A stretch of DNA of 64,000 nucleotides, taken from CAWGGS01 sp963822095 (GTDB taxonomy: Bacteria > Desulfobacterota > Desulfobulbia > Desulfobulbales > Desulfocapsaceae). Positions within the stretch are counted from its first letter, which is position 1. Every line of letters begins with the position of its first letter. Position numbers and translations under genes: made by a program. Positions 16,165 to 25,373 of the stretch are shown here, piece after piece. Below the pieces are notes generated by a model that was not told where the DNA came from, did no database searches, and saw only the letters and a program-made list of their open reading frames with translations. Location of the stretch: the NCBI GenBank assembly GCA_963822095.1, contig CAWGGS010000088.1:22128-86127 (forward strand), written 5' to 3'.

Positions 16165-17567
16165 GAGAAGACATCGATATAAACAGGACCTGCCTTCATG
16201 CCATGGACGATATCCTGGATGGAATCCCCAATGGAATCGCCATCCTGGACGACCGTTTCAGGATTGTCGCCATGAACCGGTTTCTCGAGGGCCTGACCGG
16301 ATATTCCGGTTCGGATGCCACCGGAATATACGCAGATTTTATCTTGCGCAGCAACCTGGGAGTACGCGGTGAGGTTTTTCGGCAGGTTTTTACCACCGGA
16401 GAATCCATAACCGTTGAAGGAGATATCATCAACCGGGACCGCAGAAGACTCAATATCCAATTCACAATCTCTTCCCTTCATGATGATTTGGATCAGATAA
16501 TAGGCTTAATCGTGGTTCTGGAAGATATTTCCAGTCTGCGTTCGGCGACGAGTACCTCGCTTCTATCGGAAAACGCCACCGGCATTCTCGGTCATAGTCT
16601 GAAGATGCAGGAGGTTTTTGAATTGATGCCCCTGATGGCCCGGACGGACGCCTCAATCCTGATCACCGGAGAAACAGGCACGGGAAAGGACAAAGTGGCC
16701 GAGGCAATACATAAGGCCTCCAAGCGGAGCCGCCATCCTTTTATCAAGATTAATTGCGGTGCCCTTCCGGAGGCCCTGCTCGAATCCGAACTCTTCGGCC
16801 ATGTCAAAGGTGCCTTTACCGGGGCAATCAAAGACAAGCCCGGCATGTTCAAGCTGGCCCAGGAAGGCACCATCTTTCTCACCGAGATTGGGGACATGCC
16901 CCTGCCGCTACAAGTAAAGCTCCTGTCAGTCCTCGACGACCGGGAATTTTATCCGGTCGGCGGTGACAAGAAGGTCAAGGTTGACGTTCGGATCATCGCC
17001 GCCACCCACAGGTCCCTGAAAGAACAGGTGGAATTGGGTAATTTCCGGGAAGACCTGTTTTACCGTTTGAACGTGCTCCACATGCACCTGCCGTCGCTCA
17101 GGGAGCGTGAAGGGGATATCCGATTTCTTCTCGACCATTTCTTGCGCGAATATGCGCGAAGCCTCAACAAGAAAATAGGCGGCTTCACCCCGAAGTGCAT
17201 CGACCTGCTGACCATGTATGGGTATCCCGGCAATATTCGCGAGCTGAGAAACATCATAGAGTATTGCGTGAATATCTGCCAGGAGGACAGAATAGGAACC
17301 GAACATCTGCCGAAGGATCTTTTTGAAACACAAGAAAGAGGAAGTCGGGTACTGTCGCCGCCCCGTCATCAGGACGGAAGGGGCGGCAATAGCACGCCGG
17401 AACCTCGAAACGAAGCCAAAACCGATAAAGACTGGCTGGGGATTGAGAAAAAAATGATTATCGATGCGCTGATGAAGGCCCGCGGCAACCGTTCCAAGGC
17501 TGCCAAGGATCTGGGCTGGGGCCGCACGACCCTGTGGCGGAAACTGAACCTGCACAAACTGACCTGA
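16161..17567 (+). CDS. PAS-domain sigma-54-dependent transcriptional activator
   Basis: The 468-residue protein has a PAS domain at about residues 10-125, an AAA+ central domain and a Fis-type helix-turn-helix at about 430-465 (KARGNRSKAAKDLGWGRTTL). Walker A is GETGTGKD (170-177) and the sigma-54 contact loop GAFTGA (217-222) is intact. Walker B reads IFLTEIGD: T241 stands where nearly all activators have the catalytic Asp, next to E242, so ATP hydrolysis may be slow or altered. There is no receiver domain; the PAS domain is the sensor. It lies in an overlapping gene run and is the obvious candidate to act at the sigma-54 promoters at 4162 and 15793. Confidence 0.9.
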   Translation: MREDIDINRTCLHAMDDILDGIPNGIAILDDRFRIVAMNRFLEGLTGYSGSDATGIYADFILRSNLGVRGEVFRQVFTTGESITVEGDIINRDRRRLNIQFTISSLHDDLDQIIGLIVVLEDISSLRSATSTSLLSENATGILGHSLKMQEVFELMPLMARTDASILITGETGTGKDKVAEAIHKASKRSRHPFIKINCGALPEALLESELFGHVKGAFTGAIKDKPGMFKLAQEGTIFLTEIGDMPLPLQVKLLSVLDDREFYPVGGDKKVKVDVRIIAATHRSLKEQVELGNFREDLFYRLNVLHMHLPSLREREGDIRFLLDHFLREYARSLNKKIGGFTPKCIDLLTMYGYPGNIRELRNIIEYCVNICQEDRIGTEHLPKDLFETQERGSRVLSPPRHQDGRGGNSTPEPRNEAKTDKDWLGIEKKMIIDALMKARGNRSKAAKDLGWGRTTLWRKLNLHKLT

Positions 17568-17590
17568 ACTCAACTGCCAAGAGACCATCC

Positions 17591-17950
17591 TTGAAGATCC
17601 TTATAACCATTCACATCGATTCTGTGGCCCAGCGTTTCGACCTGGCCTCAGAGGTGCTCATCGCTGACCATGACGGACAAAAGCTTACCGGACGCCCTCG
17701 GACCATCATCATGTCCAGGCCCTCCGCCGAAGAGCTATGCAACCTTATTATCAAGGAAAATATCGACACCGTCGTCTGCGGGGCGATTGAAGAACGTCAC
17801 TATAAATTTCTGAGCTGGAAGAAGGTCAATGTCTTCGATTCGGTCATCGGTGATTATTCCGCTGCCTTGGACCTGGCGGGAACCGGGATGCTGGAGGTCG
17901 GAACGATTCTTCCGTCCTGTTCCGATGATGAAAATGGAATTATGCCATGA
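17591..17950 (+). CDS. NifX/NifB-C-terminal-like (dinitrogenase iron-molybdenum cofactor) protein
   Basis: The fold of the cofactor-binding NifX family is recognisable: LKILITIHIDSVAQRFDLA at the start, then the middle IDTVVCGAIEE and the end DYSAALDLAGTG. I prefer the TTG at 17591 as start, since it begins exactly where family proteins begin and has AAGAGA upstream. A GTG at 17534 would add 19 residues and overlap the activator by 34 bases. No nif gene is present, so it probably binds an iron-sulfur or molybdenum ligand or acts as a small sensor for the neighbouring kinase. Its stop overlaps the kinase start (ATGA). Confidence 0.75.
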   Translation: MKILITIHIDSVAQRFDLASEVLIADHDGQKLTGRPRTIIMSRPSAEELCNLIIKENIDTVVCGAIEERHYKFLSWKKVNVFDSVIGDYSAALDLAGTGMLEVGTILPSCSDDENGIMP

Positions 17951-19680
17951 ATAGATTCGGAATGCTCTTCACTAAATTTTTGCCCGTGGAACCGCAGGAT
18001 CTAAGAGACAATGTCTATAGAGGCAAAAGCTATACCAACTTTCGCCGCAAACTCTTTGTGATAATGGCCATGATGGCTATTATTCCCGCGGCGATAACGG
18101 CTGGTCTCGGCTACTTTCAGTATCAAGATCTCCTGCATGCCGAGGAACGGGACCAGTTGCGCTGGAGGCTGAATGGCGCCCAGAGAACCCTCGAGGCTTT
18201 TATAGGTGGACTGCAGTCCATAGTCAGGTTTGTCGCCAAGGAGGACCTGTATGACTCCCTTCTGCAAAAGGAAAACCTTCAACTCCTCTATACCCGTCTT
18301 AAAGAAGAATACAACGGCTTCGTGGATCTGGGAATCATCGATGCAGGCGGAATTCAGCGCTCCTATGTCGGGCCGTATGATCTCCAAGAGAGGGACTACA
18401 GCGGCCAGGAGTGGTTTCATGAGGTGATAAACAAGACCGTGTATATCAGCAACGTCTATCTAGGCTTTCGCCAAATTCCCCATTTTGTCATCGCCGTTCG
18501 TAAAACAAATCCGAAAACCGGCGCATATTGGGTACTCAGGGCAACCGTCAATGCCGATACCTTGCAGAAGTTCATTGCCACCATCCATACCAAGGCCACC
18601 AACGATATGTTCATCGTCAACGGCGCAGGCCAGCTGCAAACCGCATCCAAATCATATGGCACAGTCCTGTCGAGGTATGAAAGGAGTACCCAAAAAAACA
18701 GTATCAACGTCTACCGGGATGACCGGAAAAAAATCAGCTTTCACGCCAGCGCCCGTCTGAAGAACACCCCGTGGTATCTCGTACTCACCGTGCAGGACTA
18801 TGTTCATAAGGCGGCGTGGGCATCATTTAAGAATCGATTGATCCTGATCTTCGTCGGCTGTACCGTAATTGTTTTGTTCATCATATCCCAGCTCGTCACC
18901 ATCCTCACCAAAAGAATACGAGAATCAGACGAGAAGCAACTATCCCTGCTGGCCGAGGCCGAGCACACCAACAAACTGGCCTCCATAGGCCGTCTGGCTG
19001 CGGGAGTGGCTCACGAGATAAACAACCCGCTGGCCATCATCAACCAGAAATCGGGCCTGATCGAGGACTATCTCGGACTTTGCCCCCCTTTCGAATACAG
19101 CGACAAGATACAGAAAAGCCTGAGGGGGATCGCGGAAAGCGTCACCCGCTGCAAAAACATCACCCAACGGCTCCTTGGATTTGCCCGGCGGGTGGAGACA
19201 TCCATTGAGCAGGTCGATCTGAACCAGGTGGTGCAAGAGGTGATCAGATTCCTGGAAAATGAATCGCTGCACAATCGCATCCAGGTGGAGAAAGAACTTG
19301 AAGAACGGCTCCCCCTCGTTTGGAGCGACCGGGGCCAGCTCCAACAGATATTACTCAATATCACCAACAATGCCATCGATGCCATCGTCTATGACGGCAG
19401 CATAAAGATTGCCACGGAATACATCGACAATGCCGTACAGATTAGCATCTCCGACAACGGACCAGGGATGCCGCCCAATGTCCTTGAACATATCTTCGAA
19501 CCATTTTTTACCACGAAGGCCCAGGGAAAAGGCACAGGGCTTGGGCTTTCCATAACCTATGGCCTGGTCAAAAAGCTGGGGGGAACCATAAAGGTGGAGT
19601 CTTGTGTCGGAACAGGTACGGAGTTTACAATTCGGATTCCAATCGGAGCCCCACATCTCGAGGAAGAGCAACATGGATAA
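17947..19680 (+). CDS. Membrane sensor histidine kinase with Cache-like domain
   Basis: The 577-residue kinase has membrane segments at about 35-55 and 297-318. Between them is a periplasmic Cache-like region with SYVGPYD, QEWFHEV and IPHFVIAV, the same landmarks as the kinase at 5599. The cytoplasmic part has AAGVAHEINNPL (phospho-His), LQQILLNITNNAIDAI (N box), DNGPGM and GKGTGLGLSI. Its ATG overlaps the NifX-like stop and its end overlaps the next receiver by eight bases. The two kinases are paralogues and may sense related ligands. Confidence 0.92.
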   Translation: MNRFGMLFTKFLPVEPQDLRDNVYRGKSYTNFRRKLFVIMAMMAIIPAAITAGLGYFQYQDLLHAEERDQLRWRLNGAQRTLEAFIGGLQSIVRFVAKEDLYDSLLQKENLQLLYTRLKEEYNGFVDLGIIDAGGIQRSYVGPYDLQERDYSGQEWFHEVINKTVYISNVYLGFRQIPHFVIAVRKTNPKTGAYWVLRATVNADTLQKFIATIHTKATNDMFIVNGAGQLQTASKSYGTVLSRYERSTQKNSINVYRDDRKKISFHASARLKNTPWYLVLTVQDYVHKAAWASFKNRLILIFVGCTVIVLFIISQLVTILTKRIRESDEKQLSLLAEAEHTNKLASIGRLAAGVAHEINNPLAIINQKSGLIEDYLGLCPPFEYSDKIQKSLRGIAESVTRCKNITQRLLGFARRVETSIEQVDLNQVVQEVIRFLENESLHNRIQVEKELEERLPLVWSDRGQLQQILLNITNNAIDAIVYDGSIKIATEYIDNAVQISISDNGPGMPPNVLEHIFEPFFTTKAQGKGTGLGLSITYGLVKKLGGTIKVESCVGTGTEFTIRIPIGAPHLEEEQHG

Positions 19681-20062
19681 AATGAAAATATTGATTATTG
19701 ATGATGAAGTGGAATTCGCCTCCACCCTGGTGGAACGTTTTTCCCTGCGCGGAATAGAAGCGAAATCCGCCAACAGAGGAGTGGAAGCCCTGGCCATGGT
19801 CGATGATGACGTGCCGGATGTGGTTATCCTCGACCTGAAGATGCCGGATCTGAGCGGGCTCGAGGTAATGTCCCGGATCAAGGCCAAGGATCCGGCCATC
19901 GAGATAATCATCCTCACCGGTCACGGATCCACAGCCGCGGGCATCAACGGGATGGAGCAAGGAGCCTTCGATTACATGATGAAACCTGTGGACTTGACCG
20001 TGTTGTTGGAAAAAATTGACAAGGCTTACAAAAAACGGATGGCGGGGTTGAAGAAATCATGA
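19673..20062 (+). CDS. Single-domain response regulator (receiver)
   Basis: The ATG at 19673 after AGGAAGAGCAAC gives a 129-residue receiver, with D10/D11, phospho-acceptor D54 in ILDLKMPD, LTGHG and a Lys in MMKPVD. There is no output domain. It overlaps the kinase before it (8 bases) and the degenerate kinase after it (4 bases), so all three are made together. Confidence 0.92.
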   Translation: MDKMKILIIDDEVEFASTLVERFSLRGIEAKSANRGVEALAMVDDDVPDVVILDLKMPDLSGLEVMSRIKAKDPAIEIIILTGHGSTAAGINGMEQGAFDYMMKPVDLTVLLEKIDKAYKKRMAGLKKS

Positions 20063-20763
20063 GCGGAGATGAAAGCGAGGCCCTGCGAGAACGACAGCTG
20101 CAGATGCAAGGCCACCTTCTGGCCGGTTTTTCCCACCAGCTTAATAATCACCTGGCGGTCATCAGGGAATCCAATGGCCTGCTCATGGATCTTTTGCACC
20201 TGGAAAAATTCGAAAATCCTGCACTGCTCTCTCGTCTGCGGCAACTTGCCGAAACCGTGGATGTAAGGGTTGAACAAGTGGCAGAGATGGCCGGGCATCT
20301 AAGCGGTTTTGCCCACCGAAACGACACGCCTTTGAGCTCGTTTTATCTCCATGACCTTCTGGAGGAAGAACTGGCCTTCCTCAGCCGGTTCGCCCGGCTC
20401 AAATCAATCGAGATAGCAGAGAACTTTGATCAGGACCTGCCGAAACTCTTCAATGATCCGGCCTTGGTCCAGTTTATCTTTTCCTCCGTCTTTCTCTTTC
20501 TGCTCCCTTTCCTGGACGCAGGAAGCACCCTCACCGCCATTACCCGGCAGCAGAACGGCGCCATAGCCGTTGGGCTGTGTCCTACGATCAAGGAGAGCGG
20601 CAGGATCCCTCCCCTGGATAACCTTGGGGATGATCCGGCGCTCCAGGCGGCATTAAAGCGGGTCGGCTCCACCCTATCGATTCAGTCGGCAAACGACAGC
20701 CTGACGATAATATTTGCAATTTCCAATTCCAAACCTGATTGTCTTTCGTCTAACACACCATAA
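20059..20763 (+). CDS. Degenerate histidine-kinase-like / histidine phosphotransfer protein
   Basis: The 234-residue soluble protein has a dimerisation helix resembling HisKA with a candidate phospho-His in LLAGFSHQLNNHLAVI. The following region aligns loosely with the ATPase domain (LVQFIFSSVFLFLLPFLDAG in place of the N box), but the DxGxG and GxGxGL nucleotide motifs are absent. It therefore probably cannot phosphorylate itself and may serve as a phosphotransfer protein or an inhibitor of the neighbouring kinases. Start and stop of adjacent genes overlap in ATGA. Confidence 0.65.
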   Translation: MSGDESEALRERQLQMQGHLLAGFSHQLNNHLAVIRESNGLLMDLLHLEKFENPALLSRLRQLAETVDVRVEQVAEMAGHLSGFAHRNDTPLSSFYLHDLLEEELAFLSRFARLKSIEIAENFDQDLPKLFNDPALVQFIFSSVFLFLLPFLDAGSTLTAITRQQNGAIAVGLCPTIKESGRIPPLDNLGDDPALQAALKRVGSTLSIQSANDSLTIIFAISNSKPDCLSSNTP

Positions 20764-20980
20764 TAATAGACAAATTTTCAGTTTGAAAATTATTTTTTGC
20801 CCAGGACATGGGTGACAATCTCGTAAAAACCCTTGAATTGCTCCCGGAAAAATCGGGTGGCAGCATCTATCACCGGAAGAGTGATGCCCTGGTCGACCTG
20901 CAGGCTATTCCCCGGCTTGACCATGTCGGCACAGACCTGTCCGTCCCTTTGTGGGATCTCATCCGAAGGGAGTCAGGTGA

Positions 20981-23900
20981 TCATCTCCTGATACCGGAGA
21001 AAAAGGTTCGCAGTACCGGGATAAAGATCAGGGTGGCAACGGTTGCGGAGACGAGCCCTCCGATGACCGTAATCGCAAACGGCTGAAATATCCGGGAACC
21101 TACAGCCGGATTGACCGCCACCGGGAGTAAACCGAAGATCGTTGCCGCAGCCGTCATAATAATCGGCCGCAGGCGGATGGATGCAGCTGAAAACAATGCC
21201 TCGCCGACCTCCAGGCCGGCGGCGACCTGCCTGTTTGCCCAATCGAGCAAGACGATGGCATTGTTGACGGCGATGCCTATGAGGGTCAGGTAACCCATCC
21301 CCACCGAGATGTCGATACCCACTCCGGTAAGAGCCAGCAGCACGACGGCACCAACCAGGGAGACAGGGATGGTTATCAGGATAATCAACGGTTGTCCCCA
21401 GGAACCAAACTGCAGCGCCATGAGCAGGTAAATAAGCATGATCGCGGCAAGACCTATCAGGGCAAAATCTTCAATTGTCCGCTGCAAGACCTGATATTGT
21501 CCGGTAAAGGCCATACTGTACCCACCGGGGAGCTGGATGGCGGCAAGCTTCTTTTGCAATCGATCGACGGTTGCCGATATGCTGCCATTCACCTCGGCCA
21601 GGATGGTAATTTCACGTTGGCCGTTGAGCCGGGTAACCGTCGGCGGCAGATGCTCGATTCGGATCGCGGCCAACCGCTGCAGGGGAAGGGTTAAACCGGC
21701 TGGTGTGACAACGGGCAGCTCCTTAAGCCGCTCAATCGTCCAATCCGAGACTTTGCCTGATCTGACCAGGATCTGTATCTGATGGTCCCCATTGATGACG
21801 GTGGTTGCTGCAAGACCGGTCCGGGCGGCCTGCATGGTCTTAAAGATATCGTCGGGAGTAAGATGAAGCCGGGCAAGTTCAACGGCCTTGGGAACGACGA
21901 CAATCTGGGGGGTCGTGATCTTTGTGTTATTGATGATATTGGCAAGTGCCGGCTCCGCAGCCATGATTTTCTCCGCCCGGTCGGCAAGCCTTACCAGTTC
22001 CTTGTTGTCGGGGCCGAAAATGGTAAGCCCGAACATTGCCGGCAGACCGGAGAGACTTTCATCCATCCTCTCCTGGGTCGGTTGGTGATAGAGGAAGGCC
22101 ACTCCCGGAATCTTGCTGTATTGCCGCCGGAGATCGTCGATAATCTGTCCCGCGGTTTGTGTGCGGACAGATCGGGGCTTGAGTTTCATGGTCAGCTCTC
22201 CCCTGTTGACTCCCTCTACGTGGACCCCCTGCTCCGAAGACCCCGTCCGCCGGTAGACAGTCTCGACATCCTTTATTGCCAGGGCTTCTTTTTCCAGTAT
22301 GTCTCCGATACGGTCGCTTTCGGCAAGCGAGGTTCCCGGCGGCATGACATATTCCACCAGAATCGCCCCCTCGTCGATGGGTGGCAGGACATGGATGGGA
22401 CCCAACCAGACGGCCGCCCCGCCAAGGCCGAGAGAAAGTACCCCCAGTACGACAACCAGCCGACGATGGCCAAAAGAAAAACCCAGGGCCGACTGCACCA
22501 TTCGATCGAGCCCGGCCAGCAAACGGGCGCCCATTGCCTGTTGCCGTTCCTTGAGGTTGATCCGGGAAAAGCACATCGGCACCACGGTCAGGGAGACGAC
22601 CAGCGAGGCCAAAAGGGCCGTGCTGACCACCAGCCCGAAGGGCCGCACGAATAACCCGGCGATCCCTCCCAGAAACAGCAACGGCGCAAAGGCCGCAACG
22701 GTGGTGAAGGTCCCGGAGGCATCGGGACCGGCAATCTCCAGCGTCCCGGCAATACTTGCGTTCCTGCCACCCTCCCCAGCCCGGCGGTGACGGAAGATGC
22801 TCTCCGCCACCACAACGGTATCATCGACCACCATGCCGACAGCAAGGGTCAGGGCCGACAGGGTAATAACGTTGAGTGACCTGCCGAAGACCTGCATCAT
22901 CCCAACTGTTGCCAAGAGTGTTATCGGTATCGTTGCCGCGACCACCAGGGAGGCCCTCCAGGCTCCCAGGAAAAAGACGAGGACCCCGGTAACCAGCAGT
23001 GCGCCCGCGATCAGGTCATGAAAGAGCGAGTCCCGAGCCTCAGTTATGATATCGGCCTGGTCGTAGAATTTTCGAATTTTCGCTCCAGCCGGGAGCAGAG
23101 ACCTGCTCTTTGCCAGTTCTCGATCTATTCCTTTGACCACGTCTATGGTATCGGCACCCGGCTGTTTGCTGACGACCAGCGCCACAGCCTCCACCCCGTC
23201 ACCGTGAACCTGATAGTGACGTGGCACCCTGCCGGGCCGTACATCGGCAATGTCGCCCAGCAGAACCGGATGTTCTCCGGCGGTAACCGGAACGGCAAGC
23301 ACATCGGCAATCGTCTTCAGCCTGCTGTCCCCGCGCAGGGAGTACTCCCGGGACCCACGCTCGATAAAGCCGGTCGCCGCCATCCTGTTGTATCCGGCCA
23401 GCGCCGCCGAGACAGCGGTAATCGTCAGGTGGTGTTCGGCAAGGGCTCCCGGCCGGAGCCGGACTACATAGGCAGGCAAGTCCCCTCCCAACACCTCAAT
23501 TCGCGACACTCCATCGACCGCCAGTAAACGGCCTCCGATCTCCCTTTGAATCAAGGTCCGCATTTTGACTGGATCATCACCCCCCGTAACCACATATCCG
23601 GCCACCTCCTGGAGCGTGGTCCCGATGTTCTCAAGACGCGGCCGTACCCCGGCGGGAAGCACCCGCTGCACCGAGGACAACTCTCCCTGAACCAGTTGCC
23701 GCACATCGGTGAGCGAGACACCCTGGTTGAACTCGGCCGTGATTTGTGAAATGCCGCCTATGGAGGTGGAGGATAGGCGGTGCAGACCGGGGATCGTTCG
23801 AAGCCGATCCTCCACCGGCCGGGTGACCAGGGCTTCCATGTCCTCCGGAGATGCCCCCGGAAGATGGGAAATAATATTGACCACCGGAATGTCCAGGCCG

Positions 23901-24019
23901 GGGAAAAGCCCCACCGGCATATGAAACAGACCATATGCTCCACCCCAGAGGCTGACGGCCACCAGGAGGATGACGACAATCGGCTCGTCGATGATCAGGT
24001 GGAGGAATCTTCGCATCAT
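20981..24019 (-). CDS. RND-family efflux permease
   Basis: The 1,012-residue inner membrane transporter shows the RND layout: first membrane helix at the N-terminus, a large periplasmic loop beginning with PGLDIPVVNI and SHLPGASPEDME, helices 2-6 near residues 330-480, a second loop, and helices 7-12. The proton-relay acidic pair lies in AVGMVVDDTVVVAESIF. The loop pattern is closer to the metal/CusA-CzcA and related branch than to AcrB, but the substrate cannot be read from sequence. It starts two bases after the adaptor gene. No outer membrane channel gene is adjacent, so it must share one encoded elsewhere. Confidence 0.9.
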   Translation of the reverse strand: MMRRFLHLIIDEPIVVILLVAVSLWGGAYGLFHMPVGLFPGLDIPVVNIISHLPGASPEDMEALVTRPVEDRLRTIPGLHRLSSTSIGGISQITAEFNQGVSLTDVRQLVQGELSSVQRVLPAGVRPRLENIGTTLQEVAGYVVTGGDDPVKMRTLIQREIGGRLLAVDGVSRIEVLGGDLPAYVVRLRPGALAEHHLTITAVSAALAGYNRMAATGFIERGSREYSLRGDSRLKTIADVLAVPVTAGEHPVLLGDIADVRPGRVPRHYQVHGDGVEAVALVVSKQPGADTIDVVKGIDRELAKSRSLLPAGAKIRKFYDQADIITEARDSLFHDLIAGALLVTGVLVFFLGAWRASLVVAATIPITLLATVGMMQVFGRSLNVITLSALTLAVGMVVDDTVVVAESIFRHRRAGEGGRNASIAGTLEIAGPDASGTFTTVAAFAPLLFLGGIAGLFVRPFGLVVSTALLASLVVSLTVVPMCFSRINLKERQQAMGARLLAGLDRMVQSALGFSFGHRRLVVVLGVLSLGLGGAAVWLGPIHVLPPIDEGAILVEYVMPPGTSLAESDRIGDILEKEALAIKDVETVYRRTGSSEQGVHVEGVNRGELTMKLKPRSVRTQTAGQIIDDLRRQYSKIPGVAFLYHQPTQERMDESLSGLPAMFGLTIFGPDNKELVRLADRAEKIMAAEPALANIINNTKITTPQIVVVPKAVELARLHLTPDDIFKTMQAARTGLAATTVINGDHQIQILVRSGKVSDWTIERLKELPVVTPAGLTLPLQRLAAIRIEHLPPTVTRLNGQREITILAEVNGSISATVDRLQKKLAAIQLPGGYSMAFTGQYQVLQRTIEDFALIGLAAIMLIYLLMALQFGSWGQPLIILITIPVSLVGAVVLLALTGVGIDISVGMGYLTLIGIAVNNAIVLLDWANRQVAAGLEVGEALFSAASIRLRPIIMTAAATIFGLLPVAVNPAVGSRIFQPFAITVIGGLVSATVATLIFIPVLRTFFSGIRR

Positions 24020-24021
24020 GC

Positions 24022-25122
24022 TTAGTCCTGGACCTTAAACTGCCTGTTGAACGTCCGGTAGTAGAGTTCGTATGCTCCGCGAACCACAACCATCCGGTCC
24101 CGCGGCAGCCCGGAGAGGACCTGGACCAGCCCGCCTTCGGTGATTCCTGTGCGGATTCTGCACTCTTCATAGGTCCCGTTTTGGCGGAAAAAAAGTATCG
24201 GCTGCTCTTGCTCATTGTAGACGATGGCGGATCTTGGTACGGCAAGAGAGGCGGTCCCGGTCTTGATCTCCACAAAGCCTGCCGCACTTTGACCGGGGTG
24301 AAAATGTTTATCAACCTTGGCGCTCTCCATCCATACCTGCGTTGCCCCAGCCCCGTCGGCAAGGGGAAGAACGCTGGTGACGAGTGCCGACAGATCCCGG
24401 CCGCCATCCAGGTGGACGGTCGCCTCTCTTCCCAAAAGGTCGGTGCCGGGTGGGATAAAAAGCGAGGCAACAATGCGCAGATGAGCAGTATCGACGATGT
24501 CGCCGACCGTGTCACCGGCACTGACCTCCTGGCCCACGCTCACCTGCCGGTTGGTAAATGTGCCGTCAGTAGGAGCAACGATGGCAACCTCTCGGGCAAA
24601 GGCCTTCCGCTTTGATCCGGCCTCTTCCAGCTGAGCTGCAAGCATCCTGTGACGGTCCTGGGCCGCGGCCAGCTGGTCCTTGGTTGCCAGATGCGTCTGC
24701 AGATTCTGTTTCAACCGTTCGACGACCTGCCCGGCCAGGGCAACGCGGGCTTCCAGGGACGTGACTTCCGAGGCCAGTCGGGATCTTTGTTCATCCACCT
24801 GCGCACCTCCCAGCCGCATTACAATGTTCCCCTTTTCTACCCGGGCCTGATCGGCGACCTCGACGGACTCGATGCGTCCTGAAACCATGGCAGTCAGGTG
24901 GATATGGCTCTTTGAGCTCACAGTCCCGGTCCAGGGGTAATGAAGAGAAAAGACATGCAAAGATGGTGGGGCAACTGCGATCAGATACTGCAGAGCGGCA
25001 TGGGGGGAAGAGGAATCGATCGCAGTAGCTCCGAATGCTGGAGTCTTCATCCAGAAAGAGATAAAAACTCCGCTTGTCGATAGAATGATCAGAAAAACGA
25101 TCCGACGATAAAAGCTCTTCAT
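24022..25122 (-). CDS. Periplasmic adaptor (membrane fusion protein) of RND pump
   Basis: The 366-residue protein has an N-terminal membrane anchor or signal (residues 7-30), then the split lipoyl half-motifs (HLTAMVSGRIESVEVADQAR and VAPTDGTFTNRQVSVGQEV), an alpha-helical hairpin between them (about 110-170), and a beta-barrel region. This is the HlyD/CusB-type adaptor that links the permease to an outer membrane channel. It is the first gene of the pump operon and lies about 250 bases downstream of the two-component genes on the same strand. Confidence 0.9.
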   Translation of the reverse strand: MKSFYRRIVFLIILSTSGVFISFWMKTPAFGATAIDSSSPHAALQYLIAVAPPSLHVFSLHYPWTGTVSSKSHIHLTAMVSGRIESVEVADQARVEKGNIVMRLGGAQVDEQRSRLASEVTSLEARVALAGQVVERLKQNLQTHLATKDQLAAAQDRHRMLAAQLEEAGSKRKAFAREVAIVAPTDGTFTNRQVSVGQEVSAGDTVGDIVDTAHLRIVASLFIPPGTDLLGREATVHLDGGRDLSALVTSVLPLADGAGATQVWMESAKVDKHFHPGQSAAGFVEIKTGTASLAVPRSAIVYNEQEQPILFFRQNGTYEECRIRTGITEGGLVQVLSGLPRDRMVVVRGAYELYYRTFNRQFKVQD

Positions 25123-25373
25123 GGATTCACCTTGTTCTTCGTTTTGTTGGGTTTGCCTTGGCTGGGTTATCTGGTCCGGGAATACGATATTTGCCTGTTG
25201 CCAGTTCCAGGGCCACCAGGTCTTTGCCCAACTGACCCTTTATAAGAACATAACTCCTGAAGTTTACCGGAACTTGTCCTCAATATTACATTTTGGTAAT
25301 GTTGAGAGAGTTTGCGGGCTGAAGTGCGTATTTATCTGTATTGCCGAGTTGTTATGGAGAGAACTATTACCAA

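Noticed and set aside
17591..17950. Part of a nitrogen-fixation cluster
   Set aside because: No nifH, nifD, nifK, nifE, nifN or nifB gene occurs in the window; the NifX-like protein is coupled to signalling genes instead.
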